In this document: in pieces, positions 8,529-16,701 of the stretch
Layout of the letters: each line of letters starts with the position of its first letter
How positions within the stretch are numbered: position 1 is the stretch's first letter
DNA from: Halorussus sp. MSC15.2
Lineage (GTDB): Archaea; Halobacteriota; Halobacteria; Halobacteriales; Haladaptataceae
DNA: 64,000 nucleotides
Assembly (NCBI RefSeq): GCF_010747475.1
Contig: NZ_VSLZ01000003.1
Span: forward strand, 248,001 to 312,000
Reading direction: 5' to 3'
Position numbers and translations under genes: made by a program
Notes under the pieces: generated by a model
Seen by the model: only the letters and a program-made list of their open reading frames with translations
Told to the model about the DNA's origin: nothing
Database searches by the model: none

Positions 8529-9788
8529 ATGCGTCTCGACGAGTACATCGAGGACCTCGGTCCCGACGAGGACGACCGCAAGCGTCGCCTCGCCGAGGAG
8601 AAGTCCTACGAGATTCTCGACTACGTGGACGACTTTCAGGACCGCTTCGCCGAGGTCACGCAGGGCGACTCGCTGGTCGGGAGCACCTCTCCGTCGGTGT
8701 TCGTCGGGCGCTCGAACTACCCCGACGTCTCGACCGGCATCCTCTCGCCCGTCGGCGAGGAGGACCGCGCCGACGAGTTCACCACGAGCAGCGAGTGGTA
8801 CGAGCGAGGTCTCGACATCGACAACGTCCTCCAGTACCGGACCGGCCTGCTGAACTCCAACCACTCGGCGAACGTGGACAACGTCGAGGACGTGTGGGAC
8901 GGGTTCGTCGGCACCCAGCGCGAAGTCGCCATCGCCGACCGGCCCGTGGACGTGGAAATCGGTCTCTCGGACTCGCTGGACCTCGACGTGGACGTGGACG
9001 AGATTACGACGCCGACCGGCCCCTCGGCCCGGGCCACCTCCGCGGACCTCACCGAGAACCCCCACGTGCCGCGCCCGGTGAAGAAGACGCTCGAAGACGA
9101 CGACTGGCAGGCCCAAGGCGCGATGACCTACCTCTACCGCCGCGGGTTCGACGTGTACGAGATAAACGACATCCTCTCGGCGGGCGCGCTCGGCCGGGGG
9201 CAGAACCGCCGCCTCGTCCCGACCCGGTGGTCCATCACCGCTGTGGACGACACCATCGGGAAGTTTCTACGCGGCCAGATTCAGACCCGGCCCAGCATCG
9301 ACGAGACGCAGGTCTGGGTCAACGAGTACCTCGGCAACCGCTACTGGGTCGTCCTCACGCCCGGCCAGTGGGAGTACGAACTCGTGGAGATGAAGGCTCC
9401 CGGGAGTATCTGGAATCAGGACCCCACCGGCGAGACGTGGATGGGGAGCGCCCACGAGGGCTTCGAGGGCCGGACCGGGTACGTCGAGGAGACGGCGGGC
9501 GCGTACTACGCCTCCAGACTCGCGGTCCTCGAACATCTCGAATCGGTCGGGCGGCAGGCCAAGTGTCTGGTCCTCCGTGAGGTCTCGGACGACTACTGGG
9601 CACCGGTCGGCGTCTGGCAGATACGCGAGAGCGTCCGCAACGCCTTCGAGGGCGAGTACGGCGAGGCCGAGACGTTCCACGGCGCAGTCCGCGAAATCGC
9701 CCCGCAACTCCCGGTCTCGCTGGCCGCGCTCCGACGGAAGTCCAACATGCTCTCGGGACTGCAGGCGAACCTCGCGGACTTCTCGTGA
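8529..9788 (+). CDS. nreA: DNA repair protein NreA
   Basis: NreA is an archaeal repair protein linked to DNA damage tolerance and to PCNA. The 419-residue protein shows the characteristic segments SPSVFVGRSNYPDVSTGILSP (read as SPSVFVGR followed by YPDVSTG), WYERGLDIDNV and RYWVVLTPGQWEYE. The C terminus ends QANLADFS, which fits the QxxLxxF core of a PCNA-interacting (PIP) motif reported for haloarchaeal NreA. No N-terminal zinc finger of the longer NreA type is visible; this is the short halophile form. It stands alone behind its own TATA-like box. Confidence 0.93.
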   Translation: MRLDEYIEDLGPDEDDRKRRLAEEKSYEILDYVDDFQDRFAEVTQGDSLVGSTSPSVFVGRSNYPDVSTGILSPVGEEDRADEFTTSSEWYERGLDIDNVLQYRTGLLNSNHSANVDNVEDVWDGFVGTQREVAIADRPVDVEIGLSDSLDLDVDVDEITTPTGPSARATSADLTENPHVPRPVKKTLEDDDWQAQGAMTYLYRRGFDVYEINDILSAGALGRGQNRRLVPTRWSITAVDDTIGKFLRGQIQTRPSIDETQVWVNEYLGNRYWVVLTPGQWEYELVEMKAPGSIWNQDPTGETWMGSAHEGFEGRTGYVEETAGAYYASRLAVLEHLESVGRQAKCLVLREVSDDYWAPVGVWQIRESVRNAFEGEYGEAETFHGAVREIAPQLPVSLAALRRKSNMLSGLQANLADFS

Positions 9789-9799
9789 GGACGAGAAGA

Positions 9800-9805
9800 T
9801 TTATT
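9800..9805 (+). promoter_or_regulatory. TATA box of the 73-residue membrane protein
   Basis: TTTATT lies 24-29 bases before ATG 9829, just after the nreA stop. It supports the short reading of the gene rather than an extended frame. Confidence 0.5.
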
Positions 9806-9828
9806 CCGCGCTCCGACCAGTCTCCGGT

Positions 9829-10050
9829 ATGGTCCCACTGTTCGGTCCCGTCCCCGGCGGGATGGAGATGATGGTAATCCTCCTCGTGGCAGTCCTGATG
9901 TTCGGGCTACCGCTCGCGCTACTCGGCGGCGGGTTCTTCCTCTATCAGCGGTCGAATTCCGACGGCGTCGCCGACGACGAACTCGACGCGCTCCGCCGGG
10001 AAGTCGAACTGCTCCGCGAGGAGATTCAGCAGTTGGACGACGAGGAGTAG
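9829..10050 (+). CDS. Small membrane protein with C-terminal coiled coil
   Basis: The 73-residue protein has one long hydrophobic stretch (about residues 13-37, MEMMVILLVAVLMFG and LPLALLGGGFFLY), then a charged helix (DELDALRREVELLREEIQQL) of coiled-coil character. The start was fixed by the TATA box at 9800-9805. It is likely a single-pass or hairpin membrane protein with a cytoplasmic acidic tail, conserved in type across haloarchaea. No function is known. It meets the DUF302 gene tail to tail with no spacer. Confidence 0.75.
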   Translation: MVPLFGPVPGGMEMMVILLVAVLMFGLPLALLGGGFFLYQRSNSDGVADDELDALRREVELLREEIQQLDDEE

Positions 10051-10503
10051 CTAGGCGGTGTCGAGGTTCGCCCACGCCTCCTCGACCAGTTCGCCCGTCT
10101 CGTCCACGATGTCGTCCCACTCCTCGTCGTCGGGAGCCAGCCCGACGAGTCGTGCGATTCGCATGATGCTGACGTGGTAGACGGTCTGTGTCCCGGGTTC
10201 CTCCTGCCAGATAACGACGTTGCACGGGAACAGCGCGCCGATGCGGTTGTCGCTGGCGTCGAGCGCGCGGTCGGCCATGTTCGGGTTACACGCGCCCAGC
10301 ACGTAGTAGTGGTCGTGGTCCGCCCCTTCGACTTTCTCGTTGAGGAGTTCCGACGGGGAAAACTCCTCCGGCACGCCGAACCCGGCGTCGGTGAACGCCT
10401 CGCGGACGTGTTCGACCGCCTCTTCGTGGTCCATCTCCAGCGTCGCGCGCTTCTCGCCGACGTCCGCGCCGTCGAGTTGCGCGGGGTCTATCGGAAGACT
10501 CAT
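10051..10503 (-). CDS. DUF302 domain-containing protein
   Basis: The 150-residue soluble acidic protein contains the DUF302 pattern: a helix (MDHEEAVEHVREAFTDAGFGV), the segment YYVLGACNPNMADRALDA near residues 68-85, and GALFPCNVVIWQE with a conserved Cys around residue 96. DUF302 proteins bind or sense small ligands in many bacteria and archaea, but no reaction is established. ATG 10503 was chosen because upstream codons are non-coding in character and ATTTTTCACC (minus strand, about 10530-10538) gives a TATA-like box. It lies downstream of a CPBP-family membrane protein on the same strand, with 71 bases between. Confidence 0.85.
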   Translation of the reverse strand: MSLPIDPAQLDGADVGEKRATLEMDHEEAVEHVREAFTDAGFGVPEEFSPSELLNEKVEGADHDHYYVLGACNPNMADRALDASDNRIGALFPCNVVIWQEEPGTQTVYHVSIMRIARLVGLAPDDEEWDDIVDETGELVEEAWANLDTA

Positions 10504-10574
10504 ACGAGACTCGCTTCGCGTCCGAAGGTGAAAAATCCGCGCTCCGCGGTCGGGGGTCGGCGTCACAGGCGCGG

Positions 10575-11255
10575 TCAAATCGGAACCGGGAGCCACGAGA
10601 ACCAGCGGACGACCCGCTCGGGCGACAGCAGCGGTGGGTGGAGAACCAGCCAGTCCAACAGCGCCAGTCCGATGCCGTGGGCCACCACCGACGGGAGTAT
10701 CGAGTTGCTCTTGTAATCGACCGCGCCGAACAGCACGTCGGTCGGTCCTGAGAGCATCAGTTCGACCGGCGGCTTGTACATGTGGTGGAACGCGTAGACG
10801 ACCGGACTGATGAAGACGCTCTTGAACCCGATTTCGCGCACGCCGACGCAGAGCAGGCCCCGGTAGTACGTCTCGGCGGCCAGCGCGATGACGAACTGCA
10901 TCAGCGCGTGCGGGAGAAACTGCCCGAGCGCGGGACTGGTCTCCCACATCGGGTAGTACGCCCGAATCGTCGGCAGCGACGACCCGACGACGTAGAACGG
11001 GAGGACGAACAGCGAGAGCAGGACTGTGTTGCGAACCGCGGTCCGGTCGATTCGGTACCCGAGGTGGCGGCCGTGTCGGACCGCCAGCGCGAGAGGCGCG
11101 AGGATGTAGACGACGGTGTCCCGAACGAGTCGCTCGTTCAGTCCGCGCACGTCCCACGCCATCCACGCTACGGTGAGGACTGCGCCTGCGAGGAGCGCGC
11201 GCTGGACCCAACTCGACCGGGCGACGCCCCGGCGGACCGACCGCGCGACCGACAC
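10575..11255 (-). CDS. CPBP-family intramembrane protease-like protein
   Basis: The 226-residue protein has six to seven hydrophobic segments. It shows the CPBP (Abi) motifs: ALAAETYYRGL (motif 1, normally EExxxR, here a single Glu followed by Thr), a FHHMYKP-type motif 2 near residue 155, and SVVAHGIGLALLDW with the third motif His. These residues would form the metal site of a membrane glutamic protease. The GTG start is one base downstream of the stop of the DUF5789 gene, so the two form an operon. The altered EE pair may lower or abolish activity. Targets are unknown. Confidence 0.8.
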   Translation of the reverse strand: MSVARSVRRGVARSSWVQRALLAGAVLTVAWMAWDVRGLNERLVRDTVVYILAPLALAVRHGRHLGYRIDRTAVRNTVLLSLFVLPFYVVGSSLPTIRAYYPMWETSPALGQFLPHALMQFVIALAAETYYRGLLCVGVREIGFKSVFISPVVYAFHHMYKPPVELMLSGPTDVLFGAVDYKSNSILPSVVAHGIGLALLDWLVLHPPLLSPERVVRWFSWLPVPI

Positions 11256-11256
11256 G

Positions 11257-11550
11257 CTACTCGTCGGCCGTCGGAATCGGGCCGGTGCCCGTCACGTCGC
11301 GTACCAGTTCGAGGAACTCCTGACGGCTCTGGAAGTAGCTCTCGTCGACTCGTTCCAGCAGGTCGCCCAGTTCACGGGGACCGTCCGGCGTCCGGACGGT
11401 CGTTTCCTCGCTCTCTTTGCGGAGAATCTCGCTCTTCTGCACCGGCCAGTGGAGTCGCGAGGCGATACGCACGAGCGGCGCGCCCTCGACGGGTTCGCCG
11501 TCACCGAGTTCGACGGCAGGCTCTGCTTCTTCCTCGTTGTCGTCGGCCAT
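11257..11550 (-). CDS. DUF5789 family protein
   Basis: The 97-residue acidic soluble protein has a DUF5789-type layout: RIASRLHWPVQKSEILRKE, then TPDGPRELGDLLERVDESYFQSRQEFLELV. Another DUF5789 protein lies at 44295. This small haloarchaeal domain (a PADR/wHTH-like or alpha-beta fold; uncertain) has no known function. ATG 11550 is preferred over a farther in-frame ATG because a perfect palindrome (11556-11569) and a TATA-like CTCTAATCC (about 11571-11579) lie just upstream. It is followed after one base by the CPBP gene. Confidence 0.8.
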   Translation of the reverse strand: MADDNEEEAEPAVELGDGEPVEGAPLVRIASRLHWPVQKSEILRKESEETTVRTPDGPRELGDLLERVDESYFQSRQEFLELVRDVTGTGPIPTADE

Positions 11551-11555
11551 ACGGC

Positions 11556-11569
11556 GGGATTCGAATCCC
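11556..11569. promoter_or_regulatory. Perfect 14-bp palindrome before the DUF5789 gene
   Basis: GGGATTCGAATCCC is a perfect inverted repeat that sits between a TATA-like box and the ATG at 11550, where a repressor would block transcription. It also looks like a tRNA T-arm but no tRNA surrounds it. Confidence 0.4.
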
Positions 11570-11761
11570 TCGGGATTAGAGCTTTCGGAACGACCTTTTC
11601 CCCGCAGAAGCACGTCCGACCGACGAATCGCACCGAGTCGGGTTCAGCGCACGCGGTCACGTGACTACGGGCAACCGAAGCCCGACGGGTTTCTCATCGA
11701 CGGTGTCGTACAACGTTACAGGCGGTGTCGTCCACCGCAGCGCACGTCTACCGGAAGGCAG

Positions 11762-12058
11762 TCACTCGCGGACGACGATGTGGCCGTCACTGTAGACCGT
11801 CACTTCGTAGTCCAGAAGCGTGAAGACGACGTGTCCGCTCCCGCGGGGCATTCCGTTGTGTCTGTCGCTAAAGAGATTGTCGAGCGCGTCCGGGTCGATT
11901 TGGTCGTAAAGGGGAGTTCCGAGTTCTGCGGGGTCCACGTCAGCGGCCTCGGCCACAGCGTCGATAACTGCCGCGCTGAGTGGTTCGTCTCGGTCGTAGG
12001 TGGTATTCTCGGTGATAGCAGGGGCCTCGTTCGGGTTTTCGGTAATATTCTCACTCAT
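11762..12058 (-). CDS. HalOD1 output domain-containing protein
   Basis: The 98-residue acidic protein has a disordered N terminus (about 25 residues) and a HalOD1 domain: PLSAAVIDAVAEAADVDPAEL, LYDQIDPDALDNLF and GHVVFTLLDYEVTVYSDGHI. HalOD1 is a small haloarchaeal domain often placed as the output of signalling proteins; its ligand or partner is not known. The gene stands alone. An AT-rich stretch with TATAAAAAAT (12111-12120) lies about 55 bases before the ATG. This is a typical accessory regulator gene. Confidence 0.85.
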   Translation of the reverse strand: MSENITENPNEAPAITENTTYDRDEPLSAAVIDAVAEAADVDPAELGTPLYDQIDPDALDNLFSDRHNGMPRGSGHVVFTLLDYEVTVYSDGHIVVRE

Positions 12059-12202
12059 CTGTCGTCTTCCTCCATCCGGTCAGGGATACCCCAACGTTGG
12101 CGGAGCACTGTATAAAAAATCACCGTATCAAATTGAACTTGTTGCTCTATAAATCATTCTCCTCCGGAACGTCGGTTCGTCGTCGCGAACGAACCGCTCC
12201 GT

Positions 12203-13486
12203 TCAGGGTCGCTTCGACGCGATGTCGCGGATGGCCCCCGCGAGTACGTCGATGCCGACCGGAATCGACTCCTCGTCCACGTCGAACGTCGCGGTGTGGT
12301 GGCCGCCGGGGTGGTCGGTGCCGACGCCGACGTAGGCCGCCTTCCCGCCGTTGCGCTGGACCGCGCGCATCAGGTAGGTCGCGTCCTCGCTCCCGCCGAG
12401 TTCGTCGCGCTCGACCACGTTCTCGACGCCGCCGGTCCCGCCCGCCACGTCGGCGACGACGCCGACGAGTTCGTCGTCGCTCTCGGCGCTCGGGGCCTCG
12501 CCGTTGGTCGTGATATCGACCTCACAGCCGTGCATCTCGGCCGCGGATTCGAGGACGCGCCGGGCGCGTTCCTTCATGTAGTCTTTGAGTTCGGTGGTCT
12601 CGCCCCGGACCTCGCCCTCCACGAACGCCTCTTCGGGGATGATGTTGGTCGCGGTGCCGCCGCCGACCTGTCCGGCGTTGACTCGGGTCGCGCCGTCCTC
12701 GTGGCGCGGGATGGCGTAGAGGTTCTGGACCGCCGTCGCCATCGCCTGCACCGCGTTCTCGCCCGCGTTGGGTTCGCCGCCCGCGTGGGCCGGAACGCCC
12801 TCGAACTCGGCCCGGAAGTGACTCACCGCGAGGAATCCGTCGAGACCCGCGACGATTTCGCCGGTCGGGTGGTCGAGTCCGACGTGGGCCGCCAGCAGGT
12901 AGTCCACGTCGGCGAGGTGGTCGCTCTCGGCCATCGACTTCCCGCCGGCAATCATCTCCTCGCCGGGTTGGAAGAACACCTTGAGGGTGCCCTCGAAGTC
13001 GCTGTCCTTGACTGACTCGACGACGCCGAGTCCGATGGTCGCGTGGGCGTCGTGGCCGCAGGCGTGCATCGCGCCGTCGTGTTCCGACCGGAACCCCTCC
13101 GCGACGGGGGCGTGGTCGTCGTCAGTCGATTCGGCCCGTAGCAGACCGTCGATGTCCACCCGGAGACCGACGGTCGGTCCCTCGCCGCGTTCGAGGACCG
13201 CGACCGCGCCTGTGTACCCGCCCTCGAGTTTCGCCAGCGTCTCGGGGTCCGCACCCGCTTCGCGGGCCTGCTCGTACCACTCGTCGAGTTCGTCGTCGTC
13301 CGGGACCGCCATGCGCTCGTCCTCCGCGATGGCGTCCGGGCCGACGTACACGTCGTCCACGCCGATGCGTTCGAGTTCCTCGACGATTCGGGCCGTCGTG
13401 TAGAACTCCCGCCACGCGGGTTCGGGGTGTCGGTGGAGGTCGCGTCGAATCTCGACCAGTCGGTCGCGTTCGGCCTGTTGGCTCAT
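12203..13486 (-). CDS. M20-family amidohydrolase
   Basis: This is a metal-dependent hydrolase of N-acyl amino acids or similar amides (M20D, IAA-amino acid hydrolase/hippuricase type). The 427-residue protein shows GLRVDIDGLL, MHACGHDAHAT (metal ligands) and FQPGEE (catalytic Glu region), a dimerisation domain with VPAHAGGEPNAGENAV, and a C-terminal GTDHPGGHHTATFD metal-site segment. ATG 13486 was chosen because CATAAGT (minus ACTTATG) at 13511-13517 is 25-31 bases upstream. It is divergent from the NhaC antiporter. The substrate cannot be read from the sequence. Confidence 0.9.
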   Translation of the reverse strand: MSQQAERDRLVEIRRDLHRHPEPAWREFYTTARIVEELERIGVDDVYVGPDAIAEDERMAVPDDDELDEWYEQAREAGADPETLAKLEGGYTGAVAVLERGEGPTVGLRVDIDGLLRAESTDDDHAPVAEGFRSEHDGAMHACGHDAHATIGLGVVESVKDSDFEGTLKVFFQPGEEMIAGGKSMAESDHLADVDYLLAAHVGLDHPTGEIVAGLDGFLAVSHFRAEFEGVPAHAGGEPNAGENAVQAMATAVQNLYAIPRHEDGATRVNAGQVGGGTATNIIPEEAFVEGEVRGETTELKDYMKERARRVLESAAEMHGCEVDITTNGEAPSAESDDELVGVVADVAGGTGGVENVVERDELGGSEDATYLMRAVQRNGGKAAYVGVGTDHPGGHHTATFDVDEESIPVGIDVLAGAIRDIASKRP

Positions 13487-13510
13487 GTGCGGTCGGAGGG
13501 ACGCCGGGAC

Positions 13511-13517
13511 CATAAGT
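13511..13517 (-). promoter_or_regulatory. TATA box of the M20 amidohydrolase
   Basis: ACTTATG on the minus strand lies 25-31 bases before the ATG at 13486. Confidence 0.45.
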
Positions 13518-13560
13518 GCTGGAGGGTCGGCAAACTACGTCCGTGTCATTGCGTGACTTC

Positions 13561-13566
13561 TTAATA
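13561..13566 (+). promoter_or_regulatory. TATA box of the NhaC antiporter
   Basis: TTAATA lies 27-32 bases before ATG 13593, giving a leaderless-type promoter. Confidence 0.5.
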
Positions 13567-13592
13567 CCTGTGCTCAAGAGTCGAGATAGAGT

Positions 13593-15173
13593 ATGGTAGA
13601 CAAGGGAGACGACCCACCGGAAGAATCCGTCGAAGAAGAGCTTGAAGACGCCAGAGAGGCCCGCAGCGGGCGGCGAATCGATTTCTACGGCGGACCCGCC
13701 GCCAGCGCCATCCCAATCGCGCTGTTCATCGGGTGGGCCATCTTCCAGACCGGACTCCTGCGAATTAGCGACACGACGGGACTCGTCGCCGGGATGCTGG
13801 TTTCGCTCATCGTGGGGATGTTCTTCGCCAAGGGCGACTGGAAGAACTACGCCAACACCATCTTCGAGGGGATGACCCAGCGCGTGGCCGCGACGGCCAT
13901 TGTGGCGTGGCTCTGGGCGGGCATGTTCGCCCAGACGATTCAGGATGGGCAGTTCGTCGGCGGTCTCGTGTGGGCCGCCGACGCGCTGTCGGTCGGTCCG
14001 GCGCTGTTCCCCGCGGTCACGTTCATCCTCGCGGCCCTGCTCGCGACGGGTATCGGGACGGGCTACGGGACCACCATCGCGTTCTCCGGCCTGTTCTTCC
14101 CCGCCGGCGTACTCGTGGGTGCGAACCCCGTCCTGCTGTTCGGGGCCATCCTGTCGGGCGCGGTGTTCGGCGACAACCTCGCGCCGGTCTCGGACACGAC
14201 CATCGTGAGCGCAGTCACGCAGGACAGCGACATCGGCGGCGTGGTGGCCTCGCGGTTCAAGTACGCCCTCGTCGCCGCGAGCCTCGCGTTCGTCAGCTAC
14301 CTCGTCGCGGGGTCGGTGATGCCCACGGTCAACGTCGCCGGCGCTGCTAACGTGCTGGGCGAACAGGCCAACCCGCTCGGCCTGATTCACCTCGTCTCCA
14401 TCGGCGTCGTCATCTTCACCGCGGTTCGGGGCCGCCACATCGTGGAGGCCATCTCGTGGGGCATCATCGTCGCGGCTATCGCCAACGTCGCGTTCGACCT
14501 CGCGTCGGTCGCCGACATGATAGTGTTCCGCGCGCCCGAGAACGTCGCCGCGGCCGAGTCGCTCTCGTGGCTCCCCTTCCTGACGACGGTTCCGGCCGGG
14601 TCCGACCAAGTCGGCGTCGGCGGGAGCATCTACACGGGTGCCCAAGGGTTCTTCCCGCTCATCGTCCTCACGCTGCTCATCGTGGCCGGGGCGCGCATCA
14701 TGATTCGAGGCGGCGGCTTCGCGGCGATTCAGGAGTTCCTCCTCGCACGCGTGGCCACGAACGTCCGGCGTGCCGAGACCACGATGGTGCTGGGCACGGC
14801 GTCGGTCAACGCGATGATAACCATCAACACCGCCGCGGAAATCGCCATCGCGCCGTACGTCGCTCGCATCGGCGAGCGGTTCAACATCAACGGCTACCGA
14901 CGCGCGAACATCCTCGACGCCAACACCTCCGCGCTCGGCTACATCTTCCCGTGGGCGGGCGGCGTCCTCGTGGGTTACGTCCAGATTCAGTCGCTGGTCG
15001 GGTCCGAGAACTTCGAGTGGTTCACCCGCGAACTCGTGGTCAACCCCGCGGAGGTCTGGCCGTTCGTCTTCCACGGCTGGTTCCTGTTCGCGGTGTTCAT
15101 CGTCTCGGCGCTGACCGGGTTCGGACTGGAGTACACCACCGACCGCGAGTCCGAGGAGGTGGCTCGCGTATGA
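13593..15173 (+). CDS. nhaC: Na+/H+ antiporter, NhaC family
   Basis: This is a membrane cation/proton exchanger that would export Na+ for pH and osmotic balance. The 526-residue protein has an acidic cytoplasmic N terminus (about 35 residues) followed by about 12 hydrophobic segments. Family motifs include GTGYGTTIAFSGLFFPAG (about 150-167) and GDNLAPVSDTTIVSA (about 190-204), with conserved Asp and Asn/Thr residues in the membrane. NhaC-family proteins also include lysine, arginine or malate-lactate exchangers, so the exact substrate is not certain. Its stop overlaps the next gene (ATGA), so both are probably translated together. Confidence 0.88.
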   Translation: MVDKGDDPPEESVEEELEDAREARSGRRIDFYGGPAASAIPIALFIGWAIFQTGLLRISDTTGLVAGMLVSLIVGMFFAKGDWKNYANTIFEGMTQRVAATAIVAWLWAGMFAQTIQDGQFVGGLVWAADALSVGPALFPAVTFILAALLATGIGTGYGTTIAFSGLFFPAGVLVGANPVLLFGAILSGAVFGDNLAPVSDTTIVSAVTQDSDIGGVVASRFKYALVAASLAFVSYLVAGSVMPTVNVAGAANVLGEQANPLGLIHLVSIGVVIFTAVRGRHIVEAISWGIIVAAIANVAFDLASVADMIVFRAPENVAAAESLSWLPFLTTVPAGSDQVGVGGSIYTGAQGFFPLIVLTLLIVAGARIMIRGGGFAAIQEFLLARVATNVRRAETTMVLGTASVNAMITINTAAEIAIAPYVARIGERFNINGYRRANILDANTSALGYIFPWAGGVLVGYVQIQSLVGSENFEWFTRELVVNPAEVWPFVFHGWFLFAVFIVSALTGFGLEYTTDRESEEVARV

Positions 15174-15436
15174 GCCTCCGCGAGAAGTACCTCGCCGGGT
15201 GGGGCTTCCGGACGAACAAGCCCTCGTTCGAAGCGGGCGAGGAGATTTCGGCGTTCGTGACGGGCCACGACGGCGACGCGCCCGTGGTGCGCATCGGGGA
15301 TACGATTCTCCGGGTCGAAGGCGCGCCCGGAGACGCGCTCGACACCCGCGTCAGACTCCGCGTGGACGAGTTCGACGACAACGACCACCACGGAACGGCG
15401 ACGTATCTGGAGACGGTCGGCCAGTCGTCGTTCTGA
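15170..15436 (+). CDS. Small conserved haloarchaeal protein coupled to NhaC
   Basis: The 88-residue acidic protein overlaps the NhaC stop codon (ATGA). Its sequence suggests a small beta barrel: FEAGEEISAFVTGHDGDAPVVRIGDTILRVEGA then TRVRLRVDEFDDNDHHGTATYLE. Alternating hydrophobic strands of this kind resemble OB-fold or TRAM-like domains, but no diagnostic motif is present. I recognise it as a recurring haloarchaeal small protein without known function. The tight coupling with the antiporter suggests a partner or regulator of transport; this is inference. Confidence 0.75.
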   Translation: MSLREKYLAGWGFRTNKPSFEAGEEISAFVTGHDGDAPVVRIGDTILRVEGAPGDALDTRVRLRVDEFDDNDHHGTATYLETVGQSSF

Positions 15437-15509
15437 GTCGGTCGCGGACGACCTTTTCCCGTACCGATTCGACAGACAGCGTAACTCTATTTCTCCGACC
15501 GCTGGCTCG

Positions 15510-15974
15510 CTAATCGTCCTCGCCGATTCGGAGGAACGCGAGCGCGCCGCCCAGTAGCGCGAGGTTCTTGAGGAAGTGAATCATCTGCTGTTGCTTCTGC
15601 TCCTCGTCGTCTATCGCCCAGAAGTCGTGCATGACCGGCGTGATGCTCAGGAAGAAAGTGGCGACCGCTCCGGCCGCGAGTCGCGGGAGCTTCCACGCCG
15701 CGATGCCGAGACCACCGAACAGCAGACTCCCGGTAACCGCCGGAACGGTCGTCTCGGCCATCGGCGCGCCTTTGCTCTCGGCGTACCCGACCGTCTCCTC
15801 CAGATTCCGGAAGTTGTCCACCGCCATGAACGCCAGCACGCCGCCGAACAGCAGGCGGGCGAGTTTGAACGACGTGGAACTGGTCTTCGGCGGAGTCTCT
15901 CCCTGCACGGCCTCCCTGGTCTCCTGCACGGTTTCTGCGACGCTCTCGGTCGAGTCGTCTCCGAGTAGAGCCAT
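15510..15974 (-). CDS. DoxX-like membrane protein
   Basis: The 154-residue protein has an acidic 35-residue N terminus, then four hydrophobic segments (about 38-53, 74-95, 95-112 and 134-148). DoxX-type features are LARLLFGGVLAFMAVDNFRNLE and the TPVMHDFWAI segment with a conserved His. DoxX-family proteins are small membrane proteins linked to redox chains or oxidative stress. ATG 15974 is preferred because the next upstream in-frame start adds only a basic stretch without family similarity. It is convergent with the NhaC pair. Confidence 0.8.
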   Translation of the reverse strand: MALLGDDSTESVAETVQETREAVQGETPPKTSSTSFKLARLLFGGVLAFMAVDNFRNLEETVGYAESKGAPMAETTVPAVTGSLLFGGLGIAAWKLPRLAAGAVATFFLSITPVMHDFWAIDDEEQKQQQMIHFLKNLALLGGALAFLRIGEDD

Positions 15975-16082
15975 GGGCAAACGTAGCACGGCGAGCGACT
16001 TACGTCTGTTCGCCACGCTCGCCGCCCGATACGCCGACTTTCTGACCGCCTGTCACTTCGGCGCGGGAAGACGCTCCCTCTG

Positions 16083-16664
16083 TCACTCCGGCGCGGGAAT
16101 CGGAAACCCGGCCAGCTCCGGATACAGCAGCTCTTTCGGGCGCTCGCGCCACCATCGCACTTCGGCGATTTCGCCCTCACGGGGGCGGACCTCGCCAGAG
16201 ACGTACTCGCCGTCGAAGATAACGATGAGGCGGTGGACGGGCGGTCGGTCCGGTCGTGTGTTCCCTCGCTGTTCCGCCCCGTCGTCTGCGCGCTGATTCT
16301 CGATACTCCGAATCTCGATGCGGTGGGCCTGCCGAACCCCCGTAATCTCGGCTTCGACGCCGGTCTCCTCGCGGGTCTCTCGCCGGGCGGCGTCTTCGAG
16401 GGTCTCGCCCGGTTCCTGTTTCCCGCCGGGGTCGCTCCACGCCGACTCGTCCTCGTGGCGCACTAGCAGCACCCGGCCATCGTCGTCGGTGGTCCAGATG
16501 CCCGCCCCGCCGAGCGTCCCGGCCTCGAAGCGCTCGCGGACGCGGTCGTAGGCAGCGGGCGGATGCTTCCACGTCTTCTCGACCACCTCGACCGCGTCGT
16601 ACTCGCGTCGGAGGCGGTCGAGCGCCGATTCGACCCTGCGGCGCGAACGCTCGGGTATCGTCAC
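16083..16664 (-). CDS. NUDIX hydrolase
   Basis: NUDIX enzymes cleave nucleoside diphosphates linked to another moiety. The Nudix box reads GKQEPGETLEDAARRETREE followed by TGV, matching Gx5Ex7REUxEExGU, in the second third of the 193-residue protein. The N-terminal 60 residues form a helical extension (RVESALDRLRREYDAVEVVEK). The GTG at 16664 is chosen because the only other extension starts with TTG inside the upstream permease gene. It lies 37 bases after that permease, on the same strand, and may be in its operon. A near repeat of TGTCACTYCGGCGCGGGAA spans its end (16051-16069 and 16081-16099). The substrate is unknown. Confidence 0.85.
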   Translation of the reverse strand: MTIPERSRRRVESALDRLRREYDAVEVVEKTWKHPPAAYDRVRERFEAGTLGGAGIWTTDDDGRVLLVRHEDESAWSDPGGKQEPGETLEDAARRETREETGVEAEITGVRQAHRIEIRSIENQRADDGAEQRGNTRPDRPPVHRLIVIFDGEYVSGEVRPREGEIAEVRWWRERPKELLYPELAGFPIPAPE

Positions 16665-16701
16665 GACAGAGGCTTCGACCCCCGAGCAGAAGGAGACTTC
16701 G

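Noticed and set aside
4734-8581. Long open frames antisense to the secretion ATPase and TadC genes
   Set aside because: High GC leaves stop codons rare on the opposite strand; the translations are Arg/Gly/Glu-rich without domains, while the sense frames have clear Walker motifs and membrane segments.
11551-11580. tRNA gene suspected from TTCGAATCC
   Set aside because: It is a short perfect palindrome; no acceptor, D- or anticodon arms can be drawn around it on either strand.
13122-15074. A long open frame antisense to the NhaC antiporter
   Set aside because: The product is a charged low-complexity shadow; the sense strand carries a membrane protein with family motifs.
16051-16099. Short repeat TGTCACTYCGGCGCGGGAA seen twice near the NUDIX stop
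   Set aside because: Only two copies with one mismatch, 30 bases apart; no array, spacer regularity or mobile-element feature.
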